Source of the DNA: Ptychodera flava
Taxonomy: Eukaryota; Hemichordata; Enteropneusta; Ptychoderidae
DNA length: 64,000 bases
Direction of reading: 5' to 3'
Assembly (NCBI RefSeq): GCF_041260155.1
Contig: NC_091947.1
Location: 33,304,032 to 33,368,031 of the forward strand
The notes under the pieces were generated by a model. The model was not told the DNA's origin. It made no database searches and saw only the letters and a list, made by a program, of their open reading frames with translations. Below are positions 34,724 through 46,130 of this stretch, piece after piece; the first letter of the stretch is position 1; every line of letters starts with the position of its first letter. A program made the translations under genes and the position numbers.

Positions 34724-37700
34724 ATGAATGTGCACGTGTTTCAATTGGGATTGGTTTGCTTGATGATCATTAGCTTGGCCAGCGCAAACCGTCGCACGTA
34801 AGTATTAAACTCAATTTCATAACATATGATCAGTTCATGATTTTGTTTTGCACTATGAGTCTCTAGAGATTATATTGGTAGATCTTCAGATTAAATCTTT
34901 ACTGTCATGGAATGTGATCACTGAAGAGGAGAGAGACAACTGAATAAGTAAAAAACGAACACGTGACACTTACGTAAAGTGCTGTTCGAACAAGATGTGG
35001 AAATATAATGTTTACACAATGGAAAGTGTGCTTTCACATATCTCAATTCAGATTTGTACCAGAAACTTTAAATTGAAAGGCCCCGGACGCTGACATAGTT
35101 CGTCTAATCGCCCCAAAGGTTAACTTATAATAGCATGATATTTGACTTCGGGGCGATGAGTGAACGCACCTTTGGGTAAACTACGATACCTAGGGTTATC
35201 TTATTGGAAGAGAAAGTTTGTGACGACACATTCTAAAACTATCATATGAGCAGCTATCTGTAGATTTGGTGCATTGGATCTGAAATAGTTTAATTCTACC
35301 AAGCTCACCTACGTCAATGATGACAACAAGCAAACCCGACAAATTCCGACAAAACCATAAACTTTGTGATGGCACATTCTCCATGGTGATCTATACTATA
35401 ATGACATGAACTCAGTGGATTGGTAAATTTCAAGGGGAAGTTGCGATACTTTTGGCACATTCCTGACTCTTCCATTTACATTTCCCACGTGGAGGGACCG
35501 TGAATCCCACTCATGTCCGACAAGGTCAACAGTTGTCGAGTATGGGAATCCACGGAAACGCATGTAATGCCATAAATTAATACTTATTTCACAGATGTTT
35601 GGTTTCTTCAATTCAGTGTGACAATATACCTTGCAAGCTTTGCACTAGACTGGTTTTCGGGATGGGCACGGGTTACTCCAAACACTATATTTATTAAACA
35701 TTCAGATTTGGCCCATGGAATGCTCGAGTACGTTAATGCATGGGATGGGCGCTGAACGATGGCAACGGACACTGTACATATACACCCACGTACGAAATTG
35801 TGGATTTTTCACAATTTAGTGGGCCAATCTTCACCAAATTTCCCATGCATGTAGGATATTAGTTGCCTTGACGATTAATTTGATGGCATGTCATCGTTAT
35901 GTTGTCACGTGACTTCAAATTGCCCCCGAAAAAGCGACATTTTGTGAACGCCAGTATACCTCAAATTCCAACCGTGAAATGAAATATATTCATTGAATAG
36001 TTGATTTTTTGAATAAAGACGAATGTATTCTGTTCATTTTTTGTATGGCACTTGAGCATTTATGATTAATACCTCTCAAATGCAGCTTATTTCCTTACGA
36101 TTTGAAGTATTCACGCGGTATCGCCATTTTAGGGGTTGATTTCCAAACAATAATAATGCGTTCCTCACATTGCCAGTACATTTTTGCATTAAAGATTCCC
36201 CCAGTAACCTAAATGGGAATATGAATCCTCAAAAATGTTGTTTAGCGGTTGGAATTCATGAAAACGTGTAGACTTCTGACCTGGATATTTCAGCGATCGT
36301 ACGACCGAAATCCTTGGTAACAGGGCTACACAGTACGCATGCTCTGTATCTAAGCAAGCCAAAACAAATATGGCTGCGCCCACTGATTTCCCTTTCGAAA
36401 ACCTTACGGGCAATTTTTTTGCGTAGACGGCTGGTTTCAGTGGAATTCTTTGCAAATTAACAAAAACTACGAAATAGGTATAGTATATTTTAGCAATGTT
36501 CTCGCTCATTTTTGAAATCTACAATAAAATAACTGGTCATTTACACGTACAATGGGTGCTGTTGTGATGGTTATTTTCAAACTCAAAATAAATCGTCATG
36601 AAAAACTCAAAATACACGATTTTCGTCAAAAATTCCGGTCAATGCACGATATCACGATGCAAGCGTATGGCTATTTCGCATTCTATTTTGCATATTATTT
36701 GCATAAAGTACGAGATTTGCTACAATTTTGGCGGACTTTTTCAAAAAGTTGTCTGCTGCTCATAAAAAGCTGTCTGCTACAGAGGATTTCCCGTTGGCAT
36801 TTGATGTAAATTTCCGGATATTCTTGTCATAATGGTGTGTTGCGGATTCCTTATTGTTATTGCTGCACGAAGTACAAAGGAAGTCATGACAAGTAAGAAG
36901 TCTATGGTGTATCAACCTTCTAAAAATATCAGCATGCAGGAAAGGTATGGACGGTATTGTAAGACAATGCATATTCATCACAGTATGTTAGTTAGTAGGG
37001 ACAAATTTCGGCGGCAAATTCCAACTTTCGAAAAAATGCTGTCAGTAAAAGGCAATTGGGAAAAGTGCAATGCAAATGGAGAGAAACAACGTTTTCTGAC
37101 ACATTTTTCATTGAGTGCATGGCAAGGCTTGCCAGATTACAGGAAGCGAAGACACACTGCTTTGGATTGCACTGCTTGCAAGACAACAGAGGCTGATGTT
37201 TACAGACTTAACAGGGTACTTGGAAAACAAGTAGTTGTTCCAGTGATAAGTGAAGCCACTGCTGCCTTATCATCAACCACTGAGACATCACCCAAAACGA
37301 ATGAAAAATCACCAAAAGTTATGCAGAAAGAAGTAGCTAGGGCAGCAGGATATATTTATGACAAACTGAACAGTGCATTTCAGCAAAATTACAATATTGG
37401 TTTAATAAGGCTTTAACAAAGGTAAACTCAGCACAACTTCAAATGAGAAAAACACCAAATCAGATAAAAGAACTCAACAGAAAAAGAAAGAGACTGTACA
37501 AACAAGAAATAGAAGACAAACTAATTGAAAATGATAAAGATCTGCAAAATGTTCTTGCATCTGGTCAGTCATTTTCCAGTTATGACCGTACTCGTCTTGC
37601 CAACCATTATGAGTGTCTCGATGATGCTACTGATAGAGTATTTAATGCAATTCAGCTGGAAAAACTGGGTAAGAAGTCTCCTCGCAATGCGGTTGGGCAT

Positions 37701-40700
37701 CTGGAAAAAAGAGAATGGGATAAAGCATTATTCATGAAAGAAATGTCTGAATATAAAGAGGGAGCAGATGTCAACTGGTCAGCCCTGGGACGAAATACAA
37801 TGTGACCTGTCTTGGTAATCCAACTAAAATTGCTCATAATGCTGGTCAAATCTTAAAGGCATATGCAGAGTCACAGGGTATTGATGTAAAGAAATTTAAC
37901 ACAACAAAGGAAGTCCAAGGCAGAGAATATGAAAGGAGAGTAAGAAGAAAAAAGTTGAAGGACCAGGGGGAGAGGTGACCGTACCCAATCAAGGAGTGCT
38001 AAAACACTGCAGGAAACCCTGAAAATGAAATCCTCAATGGTGAGGTTGAAATAGGTGAATTGGTGGCACCAAAAACATTTCTAAAGAACAATTGATAAAG
38101 ATGGCCACCTGAAGGAAGAAACCTTCACAGTATTTGCAAGGAAAATACCATTAAGGAAAATACAAACAACAGAATTGAAGAGGCAGGAGAAACTTGGTGT
38201 GTTGCGGGCAAATACTGATGATTATTTGACCATCTGGAGGATGAGGAACTGAAACAGCGGCTTTTGGATATAAATGAATATGACAAAAGTTATAATATAA
38301 CCCAAATGAAAGAAAAGCTTAAAATGTTGCAACGGAGGCGTCATTTCAAGATGTGGCATGATCATAGTAGCATAGCAAACCACTCACACATTGTATTCAT
38401 GGTCACCTGGCTGTATGACCCAGCCACATTCTACACCCGTGCAGAATATAAGCAGATCCATGGTACAGATGTTGATGTTGAAGCCATTGTTGAAAAACCC
38501 CACCTTTATATCATGGGAAGATCAGGTCCAACAGATGAAGAACAACTTGGATACATTGACACCCGTATAGAGGACTTGAAAGCTTCAACAACACCAGTGT
38601 CCATTGATGAAATTCCTGTGAAATTTGATGACATCAACAGGTTTTTCCATGGAGATGGTCCAGCACAAGAGTTTGAAGAGGGTCAACAGAAAGGTGGCCA
38701 TTATCAATGTGTGTGTGGTATCGATGTACGTCGGAATAATGATCTTGTGCATGCATTTAGAATTCAACCCCTCTCAATGTCAGAAAAAAAGGAACTGGTC
38801 ACCAGTGGGTACACCTGGAAGACAAAAAATCCAGGAAAAGTAAAGCCATACCAAAACCTGAAGGTTGATTCACTGAGAAAAGAACTCTCAAGCAGGGGTC
38901 AGGAGTATGAAGAGACAGCACTGAAAGATGAGCTCAAAGAAAGCCTGGACAAGATACTTCATGGTATGCAGAGAGTTCATTCACTTCTCTACAAGAATGA
39001 AGATGAGGACTTAAGCAAAATAAATTGCAAAAACTATGAGACTCTAAAGGCGAACCACTACACGACATCAAAGGTCATGCCAAAAACATCCTTGATGAAT
39101 TACCACATCTTGTGAGTAAAGTGGAAAGAGATGAGTTGGAGAAGTTCATTCAGGCAGCATTAGGCAATGCAGATGAAGTACGGGGATCTGACATAAGAAA
39201 AGCAGTTATTCTAGTTACCAAGTATATAGAAGACAAACAAGTAAGAGGCAAAGTAAGTGAAGATATATCAACCTTAATGAAAACTCTGGCTGAAATAAGT
39301 CACATCTCCTACCTGCATGACGTGTACAGATGCCCAAAACGTGTCCTGCGCCTGTACAATATCACATTCTTACATGGACTTCTGTGCATCAAATTAATAA
39401 GTAAACCAAAGACCATGACACAGAGAAAATTCTATGGAAGATATTATCACAATGTGGTTGTTCACTTACCAGAGCAGTACAGGATCATTTCCCTTTATTC
39501 CTCCAACACTGAAAGCCAGGAAAGGGTTTTCAATGCCATCCGCAGGATTACCAAATCAACATCTTCAAAACGGCCTGGAGAAATTATTGGAAATGTCTTC
39601 ATCAGATTACATGCAGAAGAAGAAGCAAGACTTCCATCTCTCACACTTGATTCTGAAATTTCAAAACTGGGCAAGTCTCTTTCCTTTGGTGGAAATACAG
39701 TCTTTCCATTAAACTTGATGAGAAGGCATACCTTGATACAAGCTCACATGGAGAGAATTAGTGACTACATCATTAGAGGAGCAGACATTTGGTGGACCCA
39801 GAGAGATGATGGAGTTGAATTCTTTGATGGGACTAATGAACAAGACAGTAAACCAGTGAGTATCAAAATCAATTAACTGCTGGAGAAATTTGATCTGTTT
39901 ATCAGAAATTTGGAAATTAAATGGCGTTCGGAAAGATGTAATGATCATTCTTTTAATGTGTCATGAACATTTGAGAGCAAAATAATTAGAAAACAGTTGT
40001 TCAGCACAAAACGGTAAAGAAATCATGATAAAAATCATTACAATGAAACATGTCAGATTCAATGGTATTGAAAATAATTGACAAACATCACAAATATACT
40101 TACCTGGTTAAGTAATACTGCATTCATCCACAATAATTTGCAGGAGGGTCCAATACTCAAACACTTCAGGTCATCCACTCTCAGTGATGTCATGACCTCT
40201 GTGAAGCTGACCTGGAATGACATCACAGATAAGGTTAAGAAGGGGCAAATAACCATACCACTTAGACGTGTCAGGATATATTCTAATGACAGACTGGTTG
40301 AAACTCTTGACCTCACACATGTACATGGTGGTAAGTAATCTACCATATACTTTTATATACTCTGATATATTGTGTATTGTCTAAGTTATCAATCAAAATT
40401 ATGAAAAAATAGAACAATATTTTGTCAGTACTGTGTAATACTGTTTATGAATTGGTTATACAAGCACAAAACTATGCTAATTTAATTGGCCTTGCATTCC
40501 CACACACTCTGCCTCTGACCTCCATGGACTGTAAAACAATTGTTTGTCTGACTTTAACTCTGAGCAAGAAAAAATACCAAGGGACATGAACTTGTGTAAA
40601 GTTTAACAAAAATGGTTCAAGCATGATATAAAATTGAAGAATGCCAGAGATATTCCCATTAGATTTTGTCCATTAAAACTATTCATCATAATTGTCTCTA

Positions 40701-43035
40701 CACAGGATTAAAATATTAAGTGTATAATTAAAATTTTGACACACTTCTAGATTGCCATGAAGAACACGATGAACTTCCTGTATCAACAGATGATGCATCA
40801 GAGGAAAGTTACAGAACAATTAATAGTGACAATGAGCCGCATGTTATAATGACAGAGGTAAATTTCTTCAAAATGTCCATTATTATTTTGCTCCGTAATC
40901 ATAACAACTGAACACAGTACTGGTATATCATTCTTTGTATATTACTTTACTATCAAATTACATTGACCTTTTGGCTATATACACTAGCCTGAGTGATGCA
41001 TATGTCATACAAATGCTTTAATGTGCATTTTCACTTTTACTTTTTTCCCGTACAATTCTTTGTGTCTCCAGAAAATGTATTACTGTGGTAGTGCCTCACA
41101 ATTGTGAAGCTGTAATATACATATGGATAATTTCACTTGAGTTTTCAACTTTTATGTTTACTTTGTAAAACATAAAAGATCAGTATAATGTCAAGAGAAT
41201 GTACATAATTACATGCAACTATCACTAACAGTGTTATTATTATAAATTGAAGTCATTTTAAGAACTGCAATCCCTTTAGCAATGATAACAATGTCAGCTA
41301 CACATACACAATGTTGACAAGTAATTCTGATTTTTTGTCACTTTCAAGAACAGTCTTATTGAACAATACTACTGAAAAAGGTCTCAGAATTTACACCCAT
41401 TACTTAAAGAATAACTTAACAATAACCATAAGAAAAACACTTACCTTACATGTAGATTACTACAGAAGATACCATTGGACCAATTGATGATGATGGTGAT
41501 GATGGTGATGATGGTACTTGTGATGATGACCTGTCACCTCCAGGCACATCAACAGCACACAGCACTTTGAATGCAAGAACAGCTGATGCAACACATCTAT
41601 CGTCAGTGTTGCCTGAAAACAAAAGGCAAGAAACAGTGAGCAAAACAAGTAAAACTGTTGAATATCTTCAGTCTATACTGGGAAACATCACAGAGGTTGA
41701 ACACTTTACCAAGTGTAGAAACAAAGTTGATACTTGCAATGATCAAATGTATAAGGAGGAATACAAAACAGCTAAAGCAGTCATTGGTACTAAATTACTC
41801 AAATATCACAGAGAAGCTTCTCAGAAAATTACAAAATGGGAGCGCCAGTTTTGTGTAGATCACAATGGACAGCTACCAAGTATTGATAACTACAAACAAA
41901 ATAAAGAAATATATGACATACACCAGAACAGGGAAATTGCAGCAAAATTTCTTCAGCATTGGGAAATTAAATATTGATCAGAATTAACAAACGAAATGCT
42001 TACCATGTGAACAGGGTTTTGTATGCTACTGGTAGCATATGGTATTGTAATTGTCATAATTTCTGGTGTGTGTTCTGTAGTAAACACCAGTGTCAGCTCT
42101 GAGCTGACTCAAATTAATCTAGTGTGACTTGAGTTATTCACACTTGAGTTAAAACAAGTTGTGTGCCAATGTGAAATCAGGGTAGGGGAGGGTAGACTCT
42201 GCCAGTTGTCAATGGGTGATCACTTATACATGCATTTGCATAAACAAGTGTCAGTCTTTTTATCAGTTGATCATCCTTCATAAAGATTTTGTGGCAGGCC
42301 TCATTATCATAACTCAGGTACTGGTAAATCACTTGTTTTATATGAAAAATTATGACAGACAGCCTTGAATTTTAATTTTGTTAGGATAGGTCAGAGGGAT
42401 TGACACCTTGTGTTTGTCTGGCTGCAGGGCTTGAGCTGTTGAATGTTGAATGTTGTCACTGAGGCCTGACCTGGTCCCAGTCAATAGATCTGAACCTAAG
42501 CTATTTGTAATATATTAGTAATTACTAAGGAATGTACATATTTCTTATCATTGTCTATACTATTTCTGTGTATTTTCACAATTAAGATATCTAAGAGTGG
42601 GAATTTTTCAGGCTGCCAGTTGGTTTCAAACCAGAATTGAATTAAATACTTTTGATTATTTCACTGTATAATAATAATACCTTCCCTTCCTCCTTGTAAT
42701 ATAAATTTACTTCTGAGACTAGTCAATTCAGTGGCAAGACATACATGAAAACATTTTGTGTTTGATATGTGTAAATCACATGGAAAATGGTATGATTGAA
42801 TATGACTCTCATTGATTGAACTAAATAATAAATTGATATTCTGTACACATACCTCTTTATCTTAGTCATAGTGACATGTTGATCATGAGTTGTACATTCG
42901 TATTTCTTAAGCTCCTGAGAGAACACTTTCTGAAGAAAACATCAAATAAAAAGTAAGAGAAATTGTATTGAAAATCGAGCTGAGTACACTTGTTATTACT
43001 TGAGCCAAACACTTTTTCAAAGGCTTGGGGACCAT

Positions 43036-43066
<31 letters not shown>

Positions 43067-44622
43067 ACACACACACACACACACACACACAATCACAAAT
43101 CACCACTCAGCAATATTAGAAGAATATGCTGGCAAAATGTAACATGTGCTTTGATGACTGTCTGAAGTTGTCTCTTGTCAGCTATCATGGTTTGGGTGTA
43201 CAATATTGAACTTCACATTGTTATGATTGTCCTGTGTGGATTTTGCTAATGATGACACACACTGCATACAGAATTATGAAGAAAAGGACAAAAGGTGGGA
43301 AACTAATGGATGGATCATGGTTGAGCCTACTCATCAAAGCACCTCTATAGGCAGAAAGATGTGTGTGTGTGTGTGTGTGTGTCCCTGTGGAGGGGGTACA
43401 GGAGCTCATACCGCCATCAATGAGGGCTAGAGCTCGGTCACAAGTACGGTACTTTGCCATACACTGCAAACGATACTATGGCAAGCTTTGCTTTGCGCAA
43501 ACGTCGCTGCTTTCAGCAATCGGGCGCTTCTTGCCGCATGTAGACCACGAATACGTGTATAAATATATTCATAAGTCGAATCTTCCACCAACAGGCTCAG
43601 TAGGGGGCTATCCGATGACGGATAAATTGGTTTATTGATCCAGAGAGAGAGCATGCGACTACCCGGAACAAGATTACAGAGAACTCAATACTAAACTTAC
43701 CTCGAAAGCAAGCGCCTTCTTCTTTGTTGTGTCAGGCATCTTGATAGGACAAAATACCTGGGTAATTGGTGTTTTTCTAGGAAAAGCGCTCAAGTTGTGT
43801 AGTTCTCCAGTACGCTGGCGTGTGCAGTGTTGACGTTACGTACGTACAAGGTACAGAGGTCAAGTGATAAATTAATATTCATAACCTACTGTTCGTAGCT
43901 CATGAATAATTAATGATGCTCATGAATAATTCATATCGCAAAGCGCCGCCCCTGCATTAACGTACTCGAGTGGCTGTGAAATGACATTTTTAGCTAGAAT
44001 TTGAGGAGGGAATTGCAAATATACGCATAGATGCTCGCTCTTCGAAGTAAAAAAATCGAATATCATGTAAGAAATATGCAAGATTTAGAAAGTTATAAAA
44101 GTATTGCTAATTTTTACTCTCATTCATAAATGCAGAAAAGTAGTGCAGTTTTTGAAAAGCTAAAGGGTAAAATTTCCCACTTTGTCTTTGACTTGTTTCG
44201 TTCTTCTGTTTCACTCCAGGTGTTTTTGCGAGATTCGTACCGGGTCTAGCAAGAGCAGTCCTCTGCTGACTGACGTTGACGACCCGAGCTACAGCCACTG
44301 GTTGCACTACAGCTGCAGGTCTGCCATAGAAAACTGTCCTAGAGACTGTCGCGCAGCCGCTGCAAGAGCCCTCGGTGGATCCACCAACCCCCTCGACAAC
44401 AACGCCGGACTATCAGCGTGTCAACGACTAGGCAGAACGATCCTCCCCGAAGACCGCGTTCACCTGTACGCCCATTACAAAACCAGCAGCTGTGGTCACG
44501 AAGGACACACTTACCTTGGCGAAGTCTGTTGTTGGAAGCTTCAGTTCCAAGGAGTACCCTATCCGTTCTACCTCTTCAATCAAAGCTGTGATATAGAAGG
44601 AGGGCCCATCCTCGTTGGTTGA
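34724..44622 (+). CDS. Secreted cysteine-rich protein, copy B (two exons, giant intron)
   Basis: Exon 1 is 34724-34797 (donor CGCAC/GTAAGT) and exon 2 is 44220-44622 (acceptor ACTCCAG). The joined frame gives 158 residues with the same signal peptide and the same ten mature cysteines as the copy at 20047. Differences are conservative or surface-type: I11V, Y48S, N103D, T112K, V150I, D151E, I157V. The single intron is 9.4 kb against 1.0 kb in copy A, almost all of the extra being the 8.25-kb transposon at 35723-43970, so transcripts must read through that element. Splice sites and frame are intact, so I call it a gene, not a pseudogene. Expression could be altered by the insertion. Family unknown, as for copy A. 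Confidence 0.8.
35486..35502. repeat. Half-palindrome CACGTGGAGGGACCGTG in intron 1 (copy B)
   Basis: Partner of 20609-20622. It keeps three more palindrome bases (CAC) than copy A, which suggests that a full palindrome stood here before the duplication and then decayed. Confidence 0.5.
36832..41977 (+). pseudogene. Transposon-encoded protein, spliced, frame-broken
   Basis: Coding pieces in order: 36832-37416, 37443-37805, about 37790-38260 (degraded), 38264-39115, 39112-39855, then small exons with proper splice sites at 40144-40330, 40751-40857 and 41456-41977 (stop). Phases match across all three introns (CCA/GTGAGT...GCAG; GGTG/GTAAGT...CTAG; GAG/GTAAAT...GTAG). At least three frame changes break the upstream part, near 37.4, 37.8 and 39.05 kb. 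Marks I recognise from a protein family repeated in many invertebrate genomes: KMWHDHSSIANHSHIVF with YDPATFYT, then RFFHGDGPAQEFEEGQQ with GGHYQCVCG, a SAP-like helix pair (DSLRKELSSRGQEYE, about 38868), an ELP-LVSKVERDE stretch and a QERVFNAIRRITKSTSSKRP C-terminal motif reminiscent of the hAT dimerisation tail. The last exon has an acidic DDDGDDGDDG run. It probably is the transposase. Catalytic residues were not identified. Confidence 0.7.
43037..43091. repeat. (CA)n microsatellite
   Basis: About 26 CA units with one interruption. A shorter GT run follows at 43362-43382. Confidence 0.95.
43701..43739 (-). CDS. Possible first coding exon facing inward from the transposon's right end
   Basis: On the minus strand, ATG opens MPDTTKKKALAFE and is followed exactly by a strong donor (GAG/GTAAGT). 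It lies 231 bases inside the right terminal repeat, where a transposon promoter would be expected. No continuing exon was found. It could be the start of a second, antisense gene, a captured host exon, or chance. Confidence 0.2.
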
Positions 44623-44724
44623 AGGACTGCGTGCCTCTGGAGGCATGATGTGGTGACTGCATGATATACATACAAGGAGAATTCGGATAGTTTTCAATCG
44701 GAAGTGTTGAAATACAGTTTGTAA

Positions 44725-46074
44725 GGGGTGGCCAACTTGATTTCGGGGGGGGGGGGGCCGGAGGAAGTGGGTACGGCGCCATTTTTTTTACCCCAGCCTT
44801 GCAGCAATTTCTTTCGAAAAGTTGCTTCAAAGCAATTGGATCTGACTAGTAGAATCAAAGCAATTTTTTTCCAAAAAACAAAATCATTCAATCTCAATCT
44901 TGTAAAATGGAAAGCACATAACTTGTAAAAAATCCAGAAGGTGCTGAATGGTCTGTGCACTGCTGCAAGTTTAAAAATTATAGCAAAATTATCAGTATCA
45001 TACATTTTTTGCAATTTTTATCATTTTAGTCAACATTTTATTCTTAGACACCATTGTTTTAATTGGAAAACGAGTATAAAGTTAATATCTAACAGGTAGA
45101 CATCAGTGGACTGTTAGAAAAGTGTTTCACAGAGATTTACATGCTTTGTTCAGTTTTTCCTTTTTTAAACATTTCCATTCAAAACATTTGTAAAATTATT
45201 TGAGTATAATGCAGTTAATTGTTCACTTATTCTTTGATACTTTTTTACGAAGGATTTATTTAAATACAATGATATTATTTGTTTTGATCCTATCAGGAAG
45301 TTTACAAATCTTATCCTTTACATTTCCAGTCATTGTTTAAAGTATACCATTTAGGTAATGTCAACAAATGCAACAGAAGACGTGAGTGAAATCATTTATA
45401 CACCCAATAAATATCACAAATCATACATATTTACTGAGATATGTATGGCAGATTAATATTCTTTTGTTCATCATGAAATATTTGATCAGATGGCATACAA
45501 CATGACATTGACATTCACCTGTTGTTTTGTTTTCTAGTAAAATTTGAGACAAATGTTAAACTTTAATAGACATATACCTATTAATAAAATGTTACCACTT
45601 TGTAATGAGATTTATTTGTTTATTGATTTCAATCTCTTTTGTAGACTTGACAAAGATTCTCACGTTTATTCTAACACAGGCAGCATTGTAGTTATAACAC
45701 AGTGCAGTCGGGGAGTGCAGCAGCAGAATACAAGTACACATTCATGTACGGTCAGCTGTATGCACGGTCACTCCACACAGAGTGACCGTGATTCATGCTA
45801 CTGAGAAGAGGTTTCTGCTTCTATAGATACCCATTCAAAAATGCCGCCATAGGCGGCAGCTCCAAAGGCAATGTAATTCTGTTTTCAAAGATTCTTGTTC
45901 AAAAATGACGCCGTAGGCGACAGCTCCAGAGACCAATCAGCCAATCTTTTTGCCGCCCTCCTAGAAGGAATTTTTTCCCTTCCTTTCTGCAGAGACAATT
46001 TCTTTTCCAGTATGTGGCCGGCAACAATTTTTTTCAGAAATCCTCAGGCCTTGCAAAATCAAATGGACCACCCC
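44725..46074. mobile_element. 1.35-kb non-autonomous PIF/Harbinger-like transposon, just after gene copy B
   Basis: Ends GGGGTGGCCAACTTGATTTC and, complemented, GGGGTGGTCCATTTGATTTT. TAA is duplicated (44722-44724, 46075-46077). Copy A shows the empty site (CCTGTAATCATTGTG near 21610) with a single TAA. The body contains a poly-G run, two copies of a GCCGYNNTAGGCGNCAGCTCC stem near the right end and a small palindrome at 45763. Non-coding. It lies about 100 bases after the stop codon, so it may form part of the transcript's 3' end. Confidence 0.85.
45763..45790. repeat. 28-bp hairpin related to the CACGGTCCCTCCAC family
   Basis: Arms CACGGTCACTC and GAGTGACCGTG around CACACA. It differs from the 18460 palindrome by a compensated change (C to A in one arm, G to T in the other) and a looser centre. 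No flanking duplication is obvious. Confidence 0.55.
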
Positions 46075-46130
46075 TAATTATTGTGATTATTCAGTATGCC
46101 AATGACCATACAATGAGCGATGAAATTGTT

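Larger units (their letters stand above)
35723..43970 (+). mobile_element. 8.25-kb DNA transposon with spliced coding exons, in the intron of gene copy B
   Basis: The two ends are a perfect 18-bp inverted repeat, CTCGAGTACGTTAATGCA, with weaker pairing for about 12 more bases. The empty site is visible in copy A (GCCCATGGAATGGCTGTGAA near 20830). The comparison shows the target TG is present on both sides (35721-35722 and 43971-43972), a 2-bp duplication. Inside are plus-strand coding exons (36832-41977), then AT-rich DNA with CA/GT repeats and, near the right end, repeated GCTCATGAATAATT words. The superfamily is not assigned. The TG duplication and CTCGAG ends do not fit Harbinger (TWA), hAT (5-8 bp) or piggyBac (TTAA). 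Confidence 0.85.
26762..46130 (+). repeat. Segmental duplication, copy B (expanded)
   Basis: Colinear with 15964-21660 but more than three times as long because of later insertions: 28231-29055 (no partner in copy A), an inverted-repeat element at 29727-32400 with a nested Harbinger-like element, an internal tandem duplication at 33070-34620, an 8.25-kb transposon at 35723-43970 and a 1.35-kb element at 44725-46074. The last recognisable match is TTGTGATTATTCAGTATGCC (46080) with 21616. Despite this, both exons and splice sites of the secreted-protein gene are intact. Confidence 0.85.

Noticed and set aside
42866-43096. Cysteine/valine repeat peptide
   Set aside because: Translation of the CA microsatellite.
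35723-43970. Considered whether the 8.25-kb element is a Polinton
   Set aside because: Too short, no 6-bp target duplication, and no polymerase, integrase or capsid-like protein; it is a plain DNA transposon.
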